64,000 nt of DNA. It comes from an uncultured Bacteroidales bacterium (GTDB taxonomy: Bacteria; Bacteroidota; Bacteroidia; Bacteroidales; UBA932). The stretch covers positions 1-64,000 of the forward strand of contig CALVDL010000001.1 of assembly GCA_944326305.1 (NCBI GenBank), given 5' to 3'. Positions within the stretch are counted from its first letter, which is position 1, and each line of letters starts with the position of its first letter. Shown one piece after another: positions 18,389 through 26,038 of this stretch. Both the position numbers and the translations under genes were made by a program. Under the pieces are notes generated by a model. That model was given only the letters and a program-made list of their open reading frames with translations. It did no database searches and had not been told where the DNA came from.

Positions 18389-19399
18389 ATGATAAGAGAA
18401 GTTAAATTCGAGAGCCAGGATCGTCGTATCAAACAGATCCTCGCTGCCCTTAACGAGAACGGTATCAAGGATATCGAGGAGGCTAACGCTATCTGCGAGC
18501 AGTACGGTCTCGATCCTTATAAGACTTGTGAGGAGACACAGCCTATCTGTTTCGAGAATGCGAAGTGGGCGTATGTTGTAGGCTGCGCCATTGCACTCAA
18601 GAAAGGCTGCAAGACAGCTGCTGAGGCTGCCGAGGCTATCGGTATCGGCCTCCAGTCATTCTGCATCCCCGGTTCAGTCGCCGATGACCGCAAGGTAGGT
18701 CTCGGACACGGCAACCTTGCCGCACGTCTTCTCCGTGAGGAGACACATTGCTTCTGCTTCCTTGCGGGACACGAGTCATTTGCGGCTGCAGAAGGTGCCA
18801 TAAAGATTGCAGCAAAGGCCGACAAGGTACGTAAGGAGCCTCTCCGCTGCATCCTGAACGGCCTCGGAAAGGATGCTGCGCAGATCATCTCCCGCATCAA
18901 CGGCTTTACATATGTGCAGACCCAGTTCGACTACTATACGGGAGAGCTCAAGGTAGTCCGTGAAATCGCCTACAGCGACGGTCCTCGCGCAAAGGTAAAA
19001 TGCTACGGAGCCGACGATGTCCGTGAAGGTGTCGCTATCATGTGGCATGAGGGCGTGGAGGTTTCCATCACAGGTAACTCCACCAACCCTACCCGTTTCC
19101 AGCATCCTGTAGCCGGAACATACAAGAAAGAGCGTGTTCTCGCCGGCAAGCCTTATTTCTCAGTGGCTTCAGGCGGCGGTACAGGCCGTACTCTCCATCC
19201 GGACAACATGGCCGCAGGCCCTGCCTCCTACGGTATGACCGACACCATGGGCCGTATGCACAGTGACGCGCAGTTTGCAGGTTCATCCTCAGTCCCAGCC
19301 CATGTAGAGATGATGGGATTCCTTGGAATAGGCAACAACCCTATGGTGGGATGTACTGTTGCATGTGCTGTGGATGTAGCTCAGGCTCTGAACAAGTAA
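18389..19399 (+). CDS. GGGtGRT protein
   Basis: A 336-residue member of the GGGtGRT family, named for the motif seen here as SVASGGGTGRTLHPDNMAAGP at roughly 265-285. It is always paired with the upstream scaffold-like gene in families I know, and its biochemical role is undescribed. Several cysteines (about residues 27, 40, 46, 69) could bind metal. The last 196 coding bases plus about 108 bases downstream are repeated at 21127-21430, so the present 3' end may have been acquired when the neighbouring islet inserted. The reading frame is intact. Confidence 0.85.
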   Translation: MIREVKFESQDRRIKQILAALNENGIKDIEEANAICEQYGLDPYKTCEETQPICFENAKWAYVVGCAIALKKGCKTAAEAAEAIGIGLQSFCIPGSVADDRKVGLGHGNLAARLLREETHCFCFLAGHESFAAAEGAIKIAAKADKVRKEPLRCILNGLGKDAAQIISRINGFTYVQTQFDYYTGELKVVREIAYSDGPRAKVKCYGADDVREGVAIMWHEGVEVSITGNSTNPTRFQHPVAGTYKKERVLAGKPYFSVASGGGTGRTLHPDNMAAGPASYGMTDTMGRMHSDAQFAGSSSVPAHVEMMGFLGIGNNPMVGCTVACAVDVAQALNK

Positions 19400-19507
19400 T
19401 CAAAAATCAGCAAAAAGGGTAATTTCTGCGTTACGCTTGTCCCTCAAATCCTCATTTACAGCAGTAAACTGCGGTTTTCGGGACTTCGCAAGCCTTGAAA
19501 TTCGACC
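19204..19507 (+). repeat. 304-base direct repeat, copy 1 (3' end of GGGtGRT gene)
   Basis: The repeat spans the last 196 bases of the GGGtGRT gene (stop included) and about 108 bases after it. Copy 2 is at 21127-21430, offset 1923 bases. By eye about 12 bases differ, most in silent codon positions. The part after the stop is a large imperfect inverted repeat (arms about 19400-19436 and 19480-19524) around a small hairpin with arms GCAGT and ACTGC. Confidence 0.95.
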
Positions 19508-19537
19508 TTTTATCTGATTTTGCAGATAGAATATATA

Positions 19538-19572
19538 AAGTCCCTGTAATAGATGATATTACGGGGATTTTT
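19538..19572 (+). terminator. Terminator after the GGGtGRT gene
   Basis: Bases 19538-19551 pair with 19557-19570 (two G-T pairs), with a 5-base loop and five T residues at the right arm. It lies just outside repeat copy 1 and is not present after copy 2. Confidence 0.75.
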
Positions 19573-19767
19573 CGTGTATAGAAATGTTTGGAACTTGATG
19601 CAGGTTGACAGTGAAATTAGGGCGGTATCCTGTACTTTGATAAGAGGATTTTGAGTGAAATTTCACTATGCTTTCTGGGTATGGCATGCTGAAAAACCTG
19701 TTGGAACGACTTCTGTCACTGGATACAGACAAAGAAGATTCGATTAACCAGAAACAAAGGAGAAACG

Positions 19768-19935
19768 ATGAAAGCGATACCGTTGATATGTACGACAACG
19801 ATAGATATACCGATGATTTTACAGATAGAGAAGTCAAGGACAGTGTATATCTATAATGAGGATGAGGACTGGGACAGAGAGGTCATTTATCTGCCTTGCT
19901 TTACAGGTAGCGAGAATAGGAAGAAGAAAGATTAG
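19768..19935 (+). CDS. Possible 55-residue protein of unknown function
   Basis: ATG 19768 follows AAAGGAGAAACG, a good ribosome-binding site, and the frame runs 55 codons to TAG 19933. The product (start MKAIPLICTTTIDIP, end SENRKKKD) matches nothing I recognise. Its first part contains the peptide TIDIPMIL, which resembles LDIPVLIP encoded by the degenerate repeats farther on, so it may be a worn copy of the same repeat rather than a free gene. A 62-codon frame (19668-19856) overlaps it and has no better support. Confidence 0.3.
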   Translation: MKAIPLICTTTIDIPMILQIEKSRTVYIYNEDEDWDREVIYLPCFTGSENRKKKD

Positions 19936-19966
19936 ATTGCTTATATGTAAATTAGGTGTGGTTTCC

Positions 19967-20033
19967 AGATAAGGTAGAAATTGAATTGGAGACTATATCG
20001 GAATGTCTTTAGATATACCTGTTCTGATTCCAG
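19967..20033 (+). repeat. Degenerate ~65-base repeat, upstream unit
   Basis: This stretch (TTCCAGATAAGG ... CTTTAGATATACC ... ATTCCA) matches the tandem units at 20603-20790 over its full length with several changes. It lies just before the antitoxin promoter. A weaker match overlaps the small ORF near 19790-19825. Confidence 0.6.
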
Positions 20034-20043
20034 ATAAAAAGAC

Positions 20044-20051
20044 TATATTTG
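20044..20051 (+). promoter_or_regulatory. -7 element of the toxin-antitoxin pair
   Basis: TATATTTG, 29 bases before the antitoxin ATG; AAAGGAGG at 20067-20074 is the ribosome-binding site. Confidence 0.6.
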
Positions 20052-20079
20052 CGAAAGACGATAAACAAAGGAGGTTGAT

Positions 20080-20265
20080 ATGGCAACATATACTATAACA
20101 ATAGACGAAAGGACAAAATCTGGCAAACAGGTTTTGAATTACCTTAAATCGCACGGAGTTATAGAGATTCCGAACGAGACAACGAGAAAAGCCATACAGG
20201 AAATCAGAGAGGGTAAGGGAATCCGCTGCAAGACAATAGAGGAATTTATTGAATCTCTGAAATGA
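20080..20265 (+). CDS. RelB/DinJ-like antitoxin
   Basis: A 61-residue protein with an N-terminal beta-strand/helix stretch (MATYTITIDERTKSGKQVLN) and a C-terminal tail (CKTIEEFIESLK) like the antitoxins that neutralise YafQ/RelE toxins in Bacteroidota. Its TGA overlaps the ATG of the toxin frame (ATGA at 20262-20265), the usual coupling in such pairs. It has a strong AAAGGAGG site and its own -7 element. The N-terminal part would bind DNA and autoregulate, the C-terminal part would wrap the toxin; both are family knowledge. It appears intact although the toxin is broken. Confidence 0.7.
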   Translation: MATYTITIDERTKSGKQVLNYLKSHGVIEIPNETTRKAIQEIREGKGIRCKTIEEFIESLK

Positions 20266-20548
20266 CACGGGAAATCGTATATTCCAGCCAGTTCAAGAAA
20301 GATATGAAGCTGGCGATGCGGAGAGGACATACTATTGATGAACTTGTAGCAGTTATCACAGATTTGGCGAATGATGTCCCGCTTCCAGTCAAAAATAAGA
20401 CCATGCACTGAAAGGAGAGTATGCAGGATGCAGGGAGTGTCATATAAAACCAGACTGGCTTCTTATATATGACAAGTCCACTGACGGGGAACTGCACATA
20501 CTCAATCTAATACGAACAGGCACACATTCAGACCTGTTCAAGAAATAG
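20262..20548 (+). pseudogene. YafQ/RelE-family toxin, frameshifted
   Basis: The frame from ATG 20262 reads MTREIVYSSQFKKDMKLAMR and stops at TGA 20409 after 49 codons. The rest of a YafQ-type mRNA interferase continues in another frame from 20405: ALKGEYAGCRECHIKPDWLL, then IYDKSTDGELHILNLIRTG and a stop at 20546. One base is missing around 20400-20405. The second part holds the conserved RECHIKPDWLLIY core and the C-terminal catalytic-region strand. With the shift repaired the protein would be about 95 residues, normal for the family. Toxin inactivation and a sequencing error are both possible. Confidence 0.8.
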
Positions 20549-20602
20549 AATACAGATACGCCCTCTTGCAGCAATGTGGGAGGGTTTCTTATATATAGGA
20601 GC

Positions 20603-20790
20603 GTCCAAAAAGTTCGGAATAGAGTTGGAGATACTTGCCTTTAACTATACCAGACTGACTTCCAGACAAAAAGGAAATAGGATTGGAATCTACAAAGCCT
20701 TTAGATATACCGATTCTCATTCCATTTAAGCAGTCAGACAAAACTGGAAATCAAGTTGGATTCATACCCTTATATATACCTGCTCTCATA
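20603..20790 (+). repeat. Three tandem degenerate ~63-base repeats
   Basis: Units at about 20603-20663, 20661-20727 and 20729-20790 share the pattern CCAGACAAAA, GGAAAT, TTGGA, CCTTTA.ATATACC, then TTCT.ATTCCA or a variant. The second and third read in one frame as a 22-residue peptide repeat with the core PLDIPILIP / PLYIPALIG. A fourth unit lies before the antitoxin (19967-20033). No start with a ribosome site covers them, so they look like remains of a repeat-containing gene or a DNA-level repeat. No CRISPR architecture. Confidence 0.55.
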
Positions 20791-21126
20791 GGTACAGGTA
20801 AAGGACACGCACAGAGTATCTATCCAAAGTACCCCTACACATACTTCAAGGGAAATCAAAATCCAATTCAACGCAAGACCAGTGTAGGGTACATCCAAAA
20901 GGTACTGCTTCGGATATATCCAGATTAAGACACACTCCCAACCTTAACGACAGTCCATGAATCATCGCATAAACAACTGAGACATGGACTGATGATTAGT
21001 GTTACACTTTATTATGCCATGCAGGACTTATTCAAGACCATTTTTATAAATTACTCAAAAAATATTAACCAAAAGTTCTTTTCTGTGTTGTTTATTTGTT
21101 TGTAATACAGGTATTTACAAGAATCG
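20791..21126. other. AT-rich stretch with a crossed pair of inverted repeats
   Basis: I see no gene here. AGTCCATG (20952-20959) is complementary to CATGGACT (20983-20990), and AATCATC (20960-20966) to GATGATT (20991-20997). The pairings cross, so as RNA they would form a pseudoknot-like arrangement with a 16-base middle loop, or the two stems exclude each other. The stretch before it (20791-20935) may hold further worn repeat units. Confidence 0.4.
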
Positions 21127-21322
21127 CAACATGGCCGCAGGTCCTGCCTCCCACGCCCTGACCGACACCATGGGCCGTATGCACAGCGACGCGCAGTTTG
21201 CAGGTTCATCCTCAGTTCCAGCCCACGTGGAGATGATGGGATTCCTGGGAATAGGCAACAACCCTATGGTGGGATGTACTGTTGCATGTGCTGTGGATGT
21301 AGCTCAGGCTCTGAACAAGTAA
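21127..21322 (+). pseudogene. Displaced 3' end of a GGGtGRT gene
   Basis: This segment encodes the last 64 residues of the GGGtGRT protein in frame, from NMAAGP to the stop at 21320. Only a YGM to HAL change distinguishes it from the intact gene. There is no start region and no promoter, so it is a fragment. Differences from copy 1 are mostly silent, which suggests divergence under selection in another genome before the two copies met, or partial gene conversion afterwards. Confidence 0.9.
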
Positions 21323-21430
21323 TCAAAAATCAGCAAAAAGGGTAATTTCTGCGTTACGCTTGTCCCTCAAATCCTCATTTATAGCAGTAAACTGCGGTTT
21401 TCGGGACTTCGCAAGCCTTGAAATTCCACC
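21127..21430 (+). repeat. 304-base direct repeat, copy 2
   Basis: Second copy of 19204-19507, including the inverted-repeat tail after the stop codon. Homology begins at CAACATGG and ends near 21430. The terminator that follows copy 1 is absent here, and the next gene's -7 element is 31 bases on. Confidence 0.95.
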
Positions 21431-21460
21431 TTATCATTTTACAGGAGAGCTAAATTTTCA

Positions 21461-21468
21461 TACATTTG
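21461..21468 (+). promoter_or_regulatory. -7 element of the lysO pair
   Basis: TACATTTG, 30 bases before ATG 21491. Confidence 0.6.
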
Positions 21469-21490
21469 CAGCCGCAAAAAAATAGAGAAT

Positions 21491-21769
21491 ATGTTCTATC
21501 TGATATTGACAATGCTGGCCGGAGTAGTGGCCGGACTGCTGATGAGAAAGGTCAAGTCGCTGTCGCACATTGGGAAAGCCATTTCGGTGACGATATATCT
21601 GATGCTGTTTGTACTTGGAGTGAAAATCGGGTCGGACGAGAACATTCTCGCGAACCTTTCGACTCTCGGCCTTCAGGCACTGCTTCTGGCTCTGGCAGGC
21701 GCCATGGGCAGTGTATTTTTTGCTGCAGTACTGTATAAGCTCCTTTTCCAGAAGGATGTAAACCGTTGA
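21491..21769 (+). CDS. LysO-type lysine exporter, N-terminal subunit
   Basis: A 92-residue membrane protein with three hydrophobic segments (about 1-16, 29-46, 62-84) matching the N-terminal part of E. coli LysO (YbjE), an L-lysine exporter. The rest of LysO is encoded by the next gene, 7 bases on, in another frame. In many Bacteroidota this exporter is two genes, so the split is likely natural and not a frameshift. The pair would together form one transporter in the inner membrane. Confidence 0.75.
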   Translation: MFYLILTMLAGVVAGLLMRKVKSLSHIGKAISVTIYLMLFVLGVKIGSDENILANLSTLGLQALLLALAGAMGSVFFAAVLYKLLFQKDVNR

Positions 21770-21776
21770 GGCAGGT

Positions 21777-22412
21777 ATGAAAGGTACATTGATAGTGGTG
21801 CTTGTCTTTGCCATAGGATGCCTGGCAGGATATTCAGGGCTGATAAATCTGGAGAGCTTCGGTGAGATAGGGGCCAATCTGACCATGTATGTTCTCTACC
21901 TGTTGATTTTCCTCGTAGGTATCAGCATGGGATGCAACCCTGAATTGAAGAAAATCATCAAGAGCGTGAGCCCGAAAATCTTTCTGCTTCCGCTGGTGAC
22001 TATACTCGGGACGCTGTGCTTTTCCGCCCTTGTAAGCCTGCTGATATCAGGATGGGGAGTGTTTGACTGTCTGGCTGTCGGCAGCGGTATGGGGTATTAT
22101 TCTCTATCTTCGGTATTGATTTCACAGTACAAGGAAGCATCCCTCGGGGTGCAGCTGGCGGCGGAACTTGGTACTATCGCCCTGCTGACCAATATTTTCC
22201 GTGAGATGTTCACCCTAATATGCGCACCGCTGCTTGTCAGATGGTTCAGCCCCTTTGCTCCTATCGCTTCTGCCGGTGTCACTGCCGTGGATGTATGTTT
22301 GCCGGTAATCATCAGGACAGCCGGTGACCGGGTACTTCCTGCAGCTGTCGTCAGCGGGGTTGTCACCGATTTCAGCGTACCGGTTCTTGTATCGTTCTTC
22401 TGCTCGTTATAG
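21777..22412 (+). CDS. LysO-type lysine exporter, C-terminal subunit (DUF340)
   Basis: A 211-residue protein with about six membrane segments. It has the LysO/DUF340 features GISMGCNPEL in the first half and GSGMGYYSLSSVLISQY in the middle, regions conserved in E. coli LysO. It ends in VVSGVVTDFSVPVLVSFFCSL, like the C-terminus of LysO. Export of lysine or toxic analogues is the known role in E. coli. The start codon lies 7 bases after the stop of the N-terminal subunit. Confidence 0.8.
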   Translation: MKGTLIVVLVFAIGCLAGYSGLINLESFGEIGANLTMYVLYLLIFLVGISMGCNPELKKIIKSVSPKIFLLPLVTILGTLCFSALVSLLISGWGVFDCLAVGSGMGYYSLSSVLISQYKEASLGVQLAAELGTIALLTNIFREMFTLICAPLLVRWFSPFAPIASAGVTAVDVCLPVIIRTAGDRVLPAAVVSGVVTDFSVPVLVSFFCSL

Positions 22413-22460
22413 GGAATTATGAGGCCGGAATTCCCTTTGAGATCCCTTGTGCAGAATTTT

Positions 22461-22937
22461 TCATTTCAGTGAATCGAAAATGAACGGCAGAATATCGTCA
22501 ACCTTGTAGAATTTCCATATCTTTTCGGCCCCTACAAGGATTATCTCCATCGGCTTGCCGCTTTTGGTCTGGTATTCAGCCATGACCTGCCTGCAGGCTC
22601 CGCACGGGGTCGCCGGAGATGCACACAGCCGCCCGTTCTGGTTTGCTGCGATTGCGATGGCCTCCATATCGGAGCCGGGGTATGCCGCTCCTGCGTGGAA
22701 CATTGCAGTCCTTTCGGCGCACAGCCCGGACGGGTAGGCGATGTTCTCCTGGTTGGCCCCTGTCTCTATTTCTCCGGTTGAAAGCCGCACTGCGGCACCC
22801 ACATTGAAATGTGAATAAGGCGTATAAGCTCCGGAAGCCGCTCTCAGGGCAGCCTCGGCGAGAGCCTTGTCCCGAGGAGAAAGCTCATCGAGGCTGTCAT
22901 ACTCGGAGTATCTGATCTTCAGTTCAAGTGACTTCAT
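22461..22937 (-). CDS. cdd: Cytidine deaminase
   Basis: A 158-residue homotetrameric-type cytidine deaminase that hydrolyses cytidine and deoxycytidine to the uridine forms. The zinc site is visible: CAERTAMFHAG with the catalytic Glu (Cys-Ala-Glu) and PCGACRQVMAE with the two further cysteines. The substrate motif NVGAAVRLSTGEIETGANQEN is also present. Length fits the short bacterial class. It stands alone on the minus strand, convergent with the lysO pair. Confidence 0.95.
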   Translation of the reverse strand: MKSLELKIRYSEYDSLDELSPRDKALAEAALRAASGAYTPYSHFNVGAAVRLSTGEIETGANQENIAYPSGLCAERTAMFHAGAAYPGSDMEAIAIAANQNGRLCASPATPCGACRQVMAEYQTKSGKPMEIILVGAEKIWKFYKVDDILPFIFDSLK

Positions 22938-22995
22938 TTGTCAGCCGTTTTTTGTCATTTTATCCCTGGCCCGCTCCCGCTCTCGGGAATATTCC

Positions 22996-23003
22996 TATCT
23001 TTG
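22996..23003 (+). promoter_or_regulatory. -7 element of mnmA
   Basis: TATCTTTG, 115 bases before the mnmA ATG, implying a leader of about 105 bases. I see no known riboswitch in that leader. Confidence 0.55.
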
Positions 23004-23117
23004 CAACTTGGAAATCAGGCCGTATCAAAGCAAATATAATTAATTTACTGTGAATCCGGTGAATTTAATCCATATTAATGCCGAGGCAGGGCCGCTGAAT
23101 TGTAGAATCTTGTTATT

Positions 23118-24563
23118 ATGAAAGTTTGCATTGGCCTTTCCGGCGGAGTCGACTCGAGTGTGGCTGCCTATCTCCTGAAAAAGGCCGGATACGACGTCTT
23201 CGCCCTTTTCATGCAGAACTGGCATGACACCACAGGTACGCTCCACGGCGACTGCGAGTGGGAGGAAGACCGTTTCGTGGCGGAGATGGTTGCCCGCAAG
23301 ATAGGCATTCCTTTCTATTTCGTCGATTTGAGCGCGGAATACCGGAAACGGGTTGTCGACTATATGTTCGACGAGTATTCCAAAGGCCGTACACCCAACC
23401 CTGACGTGTTGTGCAACAGGGAGATAAAGTTTGACGCCTTCATGAAGTGCGCCATGAAACTTGGGGCCGACTATGTGGCCACAGGTCACTACTGCCGCAA
23501 GGACGTGATTACCGGGACGGACGGGAAGCCCGTGTACAGGATTTTCGCCGGAAGCGACCCCAACAAGGACCAGAGCTATTTCCTATGCCAGCTCACACAG
23601 GAGCAGCTGTCCAGGGCGATGTTCCCGGTAGGAGGCCTTGACAAGCCGGAAGTGAGGCGCATCGCACATGAGGCTGACCTCCCGTCCGCCGACAAGAAGG
23701 ATTCGCAGGGTATATGCTTTGTCGGAAAAGTCGACCTGCCATCTTTCCTCCAGCAGAAGCTCATGCCGAAGGAGGGAAATGTCGTGGAGGTCTATGATGC
23801 TTATTTTCAGGATAATGCACACTACTCTCTTGTCCATGACATCCTCCTGTCCCTTAGGACGGACGGCGGGGCTTCCGGTGACATCAAGATGGTGACCGAC
23901 TATATATCCGAGACTAAATCACTGAAAGTCAATGATCCCGTACATGAATACAATGCGGCCGGAGACCCGGCCAATGAGGGCGGCTGTTCAGCCCCTTCTC
24001 CTTTTTCGGAAGACAGGATCATGGCTCTTTCAGACGATAGCCTCACGGCATTGTCCACCCCTGTAAGGTATGATATAAAATTCGAGACCGAGACCTACCG
24101 CAGCGGGAAAAGGCATGTCAAAAAGACACGTTACAGGGATAATCCCTACGGGAAGATTGTCGGCAGGCATGATGGAGCGCAGTTCTACACCATCGGCCAG
24201 CGGAAGGGCCTGAATATCGGGGGACATAAGGATTCAGTGTTTGTAATAGATACTGATATTGAGAACAATATAATATATGTGGGCGAGGGACATACCCACA
24301 GGGGACTTTCCCGCAGCTGCCTCCGTGTCGCGCCTGGGGATATCCACTGGATCAGGGAGGACATTCCGATGAAGGATGGGGAGATACGCCGCTACCGTGT
24401 GCGCATACGTTACCGCCAGCCCCTGCAGGATGCTACCCTTGTCATGCGCCCGAACGGACTGTACATACTGTTCGACACACCACAGCGCGGGATTACTCCC
24501 GGGCAGTTTGCGGCCTGGTATGACAGGGACGAGATGATCGGATCAGGTGTCATCAGCCGTTAG
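23118..24563 (+). CDS. mnmA: tRNA-specific 2-thiouridylase, with a large insertion
   Basis: The enzyme thiolates U34 of tRNA for Lys, Glu and Gln. The PP-loop GLSGGVDSS is at 6-14, the nucleophile Cys99 in NPDVLCNREIKF and the persulfide Cys200 in DSQGICFVGK. The barrel-entry motif GRHDGAQFYTIGQRKGL lies at 349-365. In typical MnmA that motif follows Cys200 by about 50 residues; here the gap is about 150, so some 100-120 extra residues (roughly 224-344) lie between the catalytic and barrel domains. The insertion is charged, with low-complexity parts (AGDPANEGGCSAPSPFSED). All catalytic residues are intact. The protein is 481 residues; 360 is usual. Confidence 0.93.
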   Translation: MKVCIGLSGGVDSSVAAYLLKKAGYDVFALFMQNWHDTTGTLHGDCEWEEDRFVAEMVARKIGIPFYFVDLSAEYRKRVVDYMFDEYSKGRTPNPDVLCNREIKFDAFMKCAMKLGADYVATGHYCRKDVITGTDGKPVYRIFAGSDPNKDQSYFLCQLTQEQLSRAMFPVGGLDKPEVRRIAHEADLPSADKKDSQGICFVGKVDLPSFLQQKLMPKEGNVVEVYDAYFQDNAHYSLVHDILLSLRTDGGASGDIKMVTDYISETKSLKVNDPVHEYNAAGDPANEGGCSAPSPFSEDRIMALSDDSLTALSTPVRYDIKFETETYRSGKRHVKKTRYRDNPYGKIVGRHDGAQFYTIGQRKGLNIGGHKDSVFVIDTDIENNIIYVGEGHTHRGLSRSCLRVAPGDIHWIREDIPMKDGEIRRYRVRIRYRQPLQDATLVMRPNGLYILFDTPQRGITPGQFAAWYDRDEMIGSGVISR

Positions 24564-24609
24564 TCCGCTAAAAACAGCCCTATTTGAGTAGCTTTTCTTG
24601 TCCGGGGCC

Positions 24610-25965
24610 TCATATAAGTGATATGGCTGCAGACCTGCCTGCAAGCATCCCTGTCGAGAAAGCTATCTGGAGGTTGTAGCCTCCGGTGTCACCGTCCAGG
24701 TCAAGAATTTCTCCTGCGAAGTACAGCCCTTTATGAAGTTTCGACTCCATGGTTTTCGCGGTCAGGTCAACAGAAGATACTCCTCCTGCCGTGATGACAC
24801 ATCTTTCATATCCTACAAAGCCTCCGATGTCGAATTTCCATGATTTCAGGGCCCTGGATAAACTTTTGTGGTCCACTGAAGGATTGCATTTCAGAAACCC
24901 CTGGACAAGTGATACGGGCATGAGCTTGCAGAGCAGGACCCTGAACCTGTCCCTGTAGGGCTTTCCGGTACTGCGCCTGTCCTCGGAAATTTCTTTCCAC
25001 AGCTTTGCAATTCTGGCCTCGAGTGTGTCTTTCCCTATGGCGGGCTTCAAGTCTATGCTTATGGCGGGCTTCGAGCCGTTTATGATTGCATTGACACATT
25101 TTCTGCTGACCTTGAAGCCGACCGGTCCTTCAATTCCTCCGTCCGTGAAATCAATGTCCCCGAACTCCTCCTGTACCGGATTCCCGTCTATCCAGAGGGT
25201 CAGGCTGATGTTCTTCAGTGAATTGCCGTTCAGGAGGCTGCCTGTCTCGGACATCGGGATGCTCCTGTCTATATGTCCCGGAAGAGGGGCCGGGCTGCCC
25301 TTCATGGAGGATCCCTGCGGAATCGATTTGTAGTTCTTCGGGACAATGGCCGTAAGCGACGGGAAGCACCTTGAGACCTTGTGCCCCGTTTCTGCCGCCC
25401 ATCTGTATCCGTCTCCTGTCGATCCGGTTGTGGGATATGACAGCCCTCCGGTCGCGACAATCAGCCTGCGGCAAGTGAAAATGGCTCCGGAAGTGCAGCG
25501 CAACATGAAATACTGCCCGTATTCGTCATCATTGCGGATTGAGACGTGCTGCACCTCCTGACCGGTCAGAAGGCATGCTCCCGCATCCTTTACGGAACGG
25601 CTGAGTGCATCTACCACATCTGATGCCCTGTATGAGCAAGGGAAGACCCTGTCGCCTCTTTCCACTGTGCTGTCAAGCCCTTCACCCCTGAGCCATTCCA
25701 CAGTCTTTTCAGGGGGCAGGGTGAAGAATGCAGGTTTCAGCAGAGTGCTTTTCGGATGTATGTGGGCCGAGAAGTCATTCCAGTCTTTCATGTTGGTGAA
25801 GTTGCATCTGCCTTTTCCCGTTATCATTATCTTCCTCCCGGGGCGGGGCATCTTTTCTAGCACGGTCACTCCGCCATGTCTTCCTGCTTCAGCGAGTACT
25901 TCGGCTGCACCTGCCGCTGCCGCCATGCCTGCCGCCCCTCCTCCTATTATTATAATGTCGTCCAT
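24610..25965 (-). CDS. FAD-dependent oxidoreductase, HI0933/BaiN family
   Basis: A 451-residue flavoprotein. The Rossmann FAD site IIIGGGAAGMAAAAGAAEV is at 4-22, then the GRKIMITGKGRCNFTN signature of the HI0933 family, a second conserved site LIVATGGLSYPTTGSTGDGY, and the C-terminal GGYNLQIAFSTGMLAGR. Members include BaiN of bile-acid dehydroxylation, but most have unknown substrates, so the role here is open. It lies alone on the minus strand, convergent with mnmA. Confidence 0.88.
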   Translation of the reverse strand: MDDIIIIGGGAAGMAAAAGAAEVLAEAGRHGGVTVLEKMPRPGRKIMITGKGRCNFTNMKDWNDFSAHIHPKSTLLKPAFFTLPPEKTVEWLRGEGLDSTVERGDRVFPCSYRASDVVDALSRSVKDAGACLLTGQEVQHVSIRNDDEYGQYFMLRCTSGAIFTCRRLIVATGGLSYPTTGSTGDGYRWAAETGHKVSRCFPSLTAIVPKNYKSIPQGSSMKGSPAPLPGHIDRSIPMSETGSLLNGNSLKNISLTLWIDGNPVQEEFGDIDFTDGGIEGPVGFKVSRKCVNAIINGSKPAISIDLKPAIGKDTLEARIAKLWKEISEDRRSTGKPYRDRFRVLLCKLMPVSLVQGFLKCNPSVDHKSLSRALKSWKFDIGGFVGYERCVITAGGVSSVDLTAKTMESKLHKGLYFAGEILDLDGDTGGYNLQIAFSTGMLAGRSAAISLI

Positions 25966-26038
25966 TGGATCCTGGAATTATAAAGAACTTTTGTCAAAAT
26001 TTAAAACAGGTTCTTAAAGGATGTTTGAAAATTTTTTC

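Noticed and set aside
20603..20790. CRISPR array
   Set aside because: The units are long, degenerate and directly joined, without unique spacers of constant length, and no cas genes are near.
20683..20928. 81-codon ORF over the tandem repeats
   Set aside because: No ribosome-binding site or promoter; the frame is a by-product of the 66-base period of two units.
21491..22412. Frameshift splitting lysO
   Set aside because: The second gene has its own start 7 bases on, and both parts are known as separate genes in other Bacteroidota.
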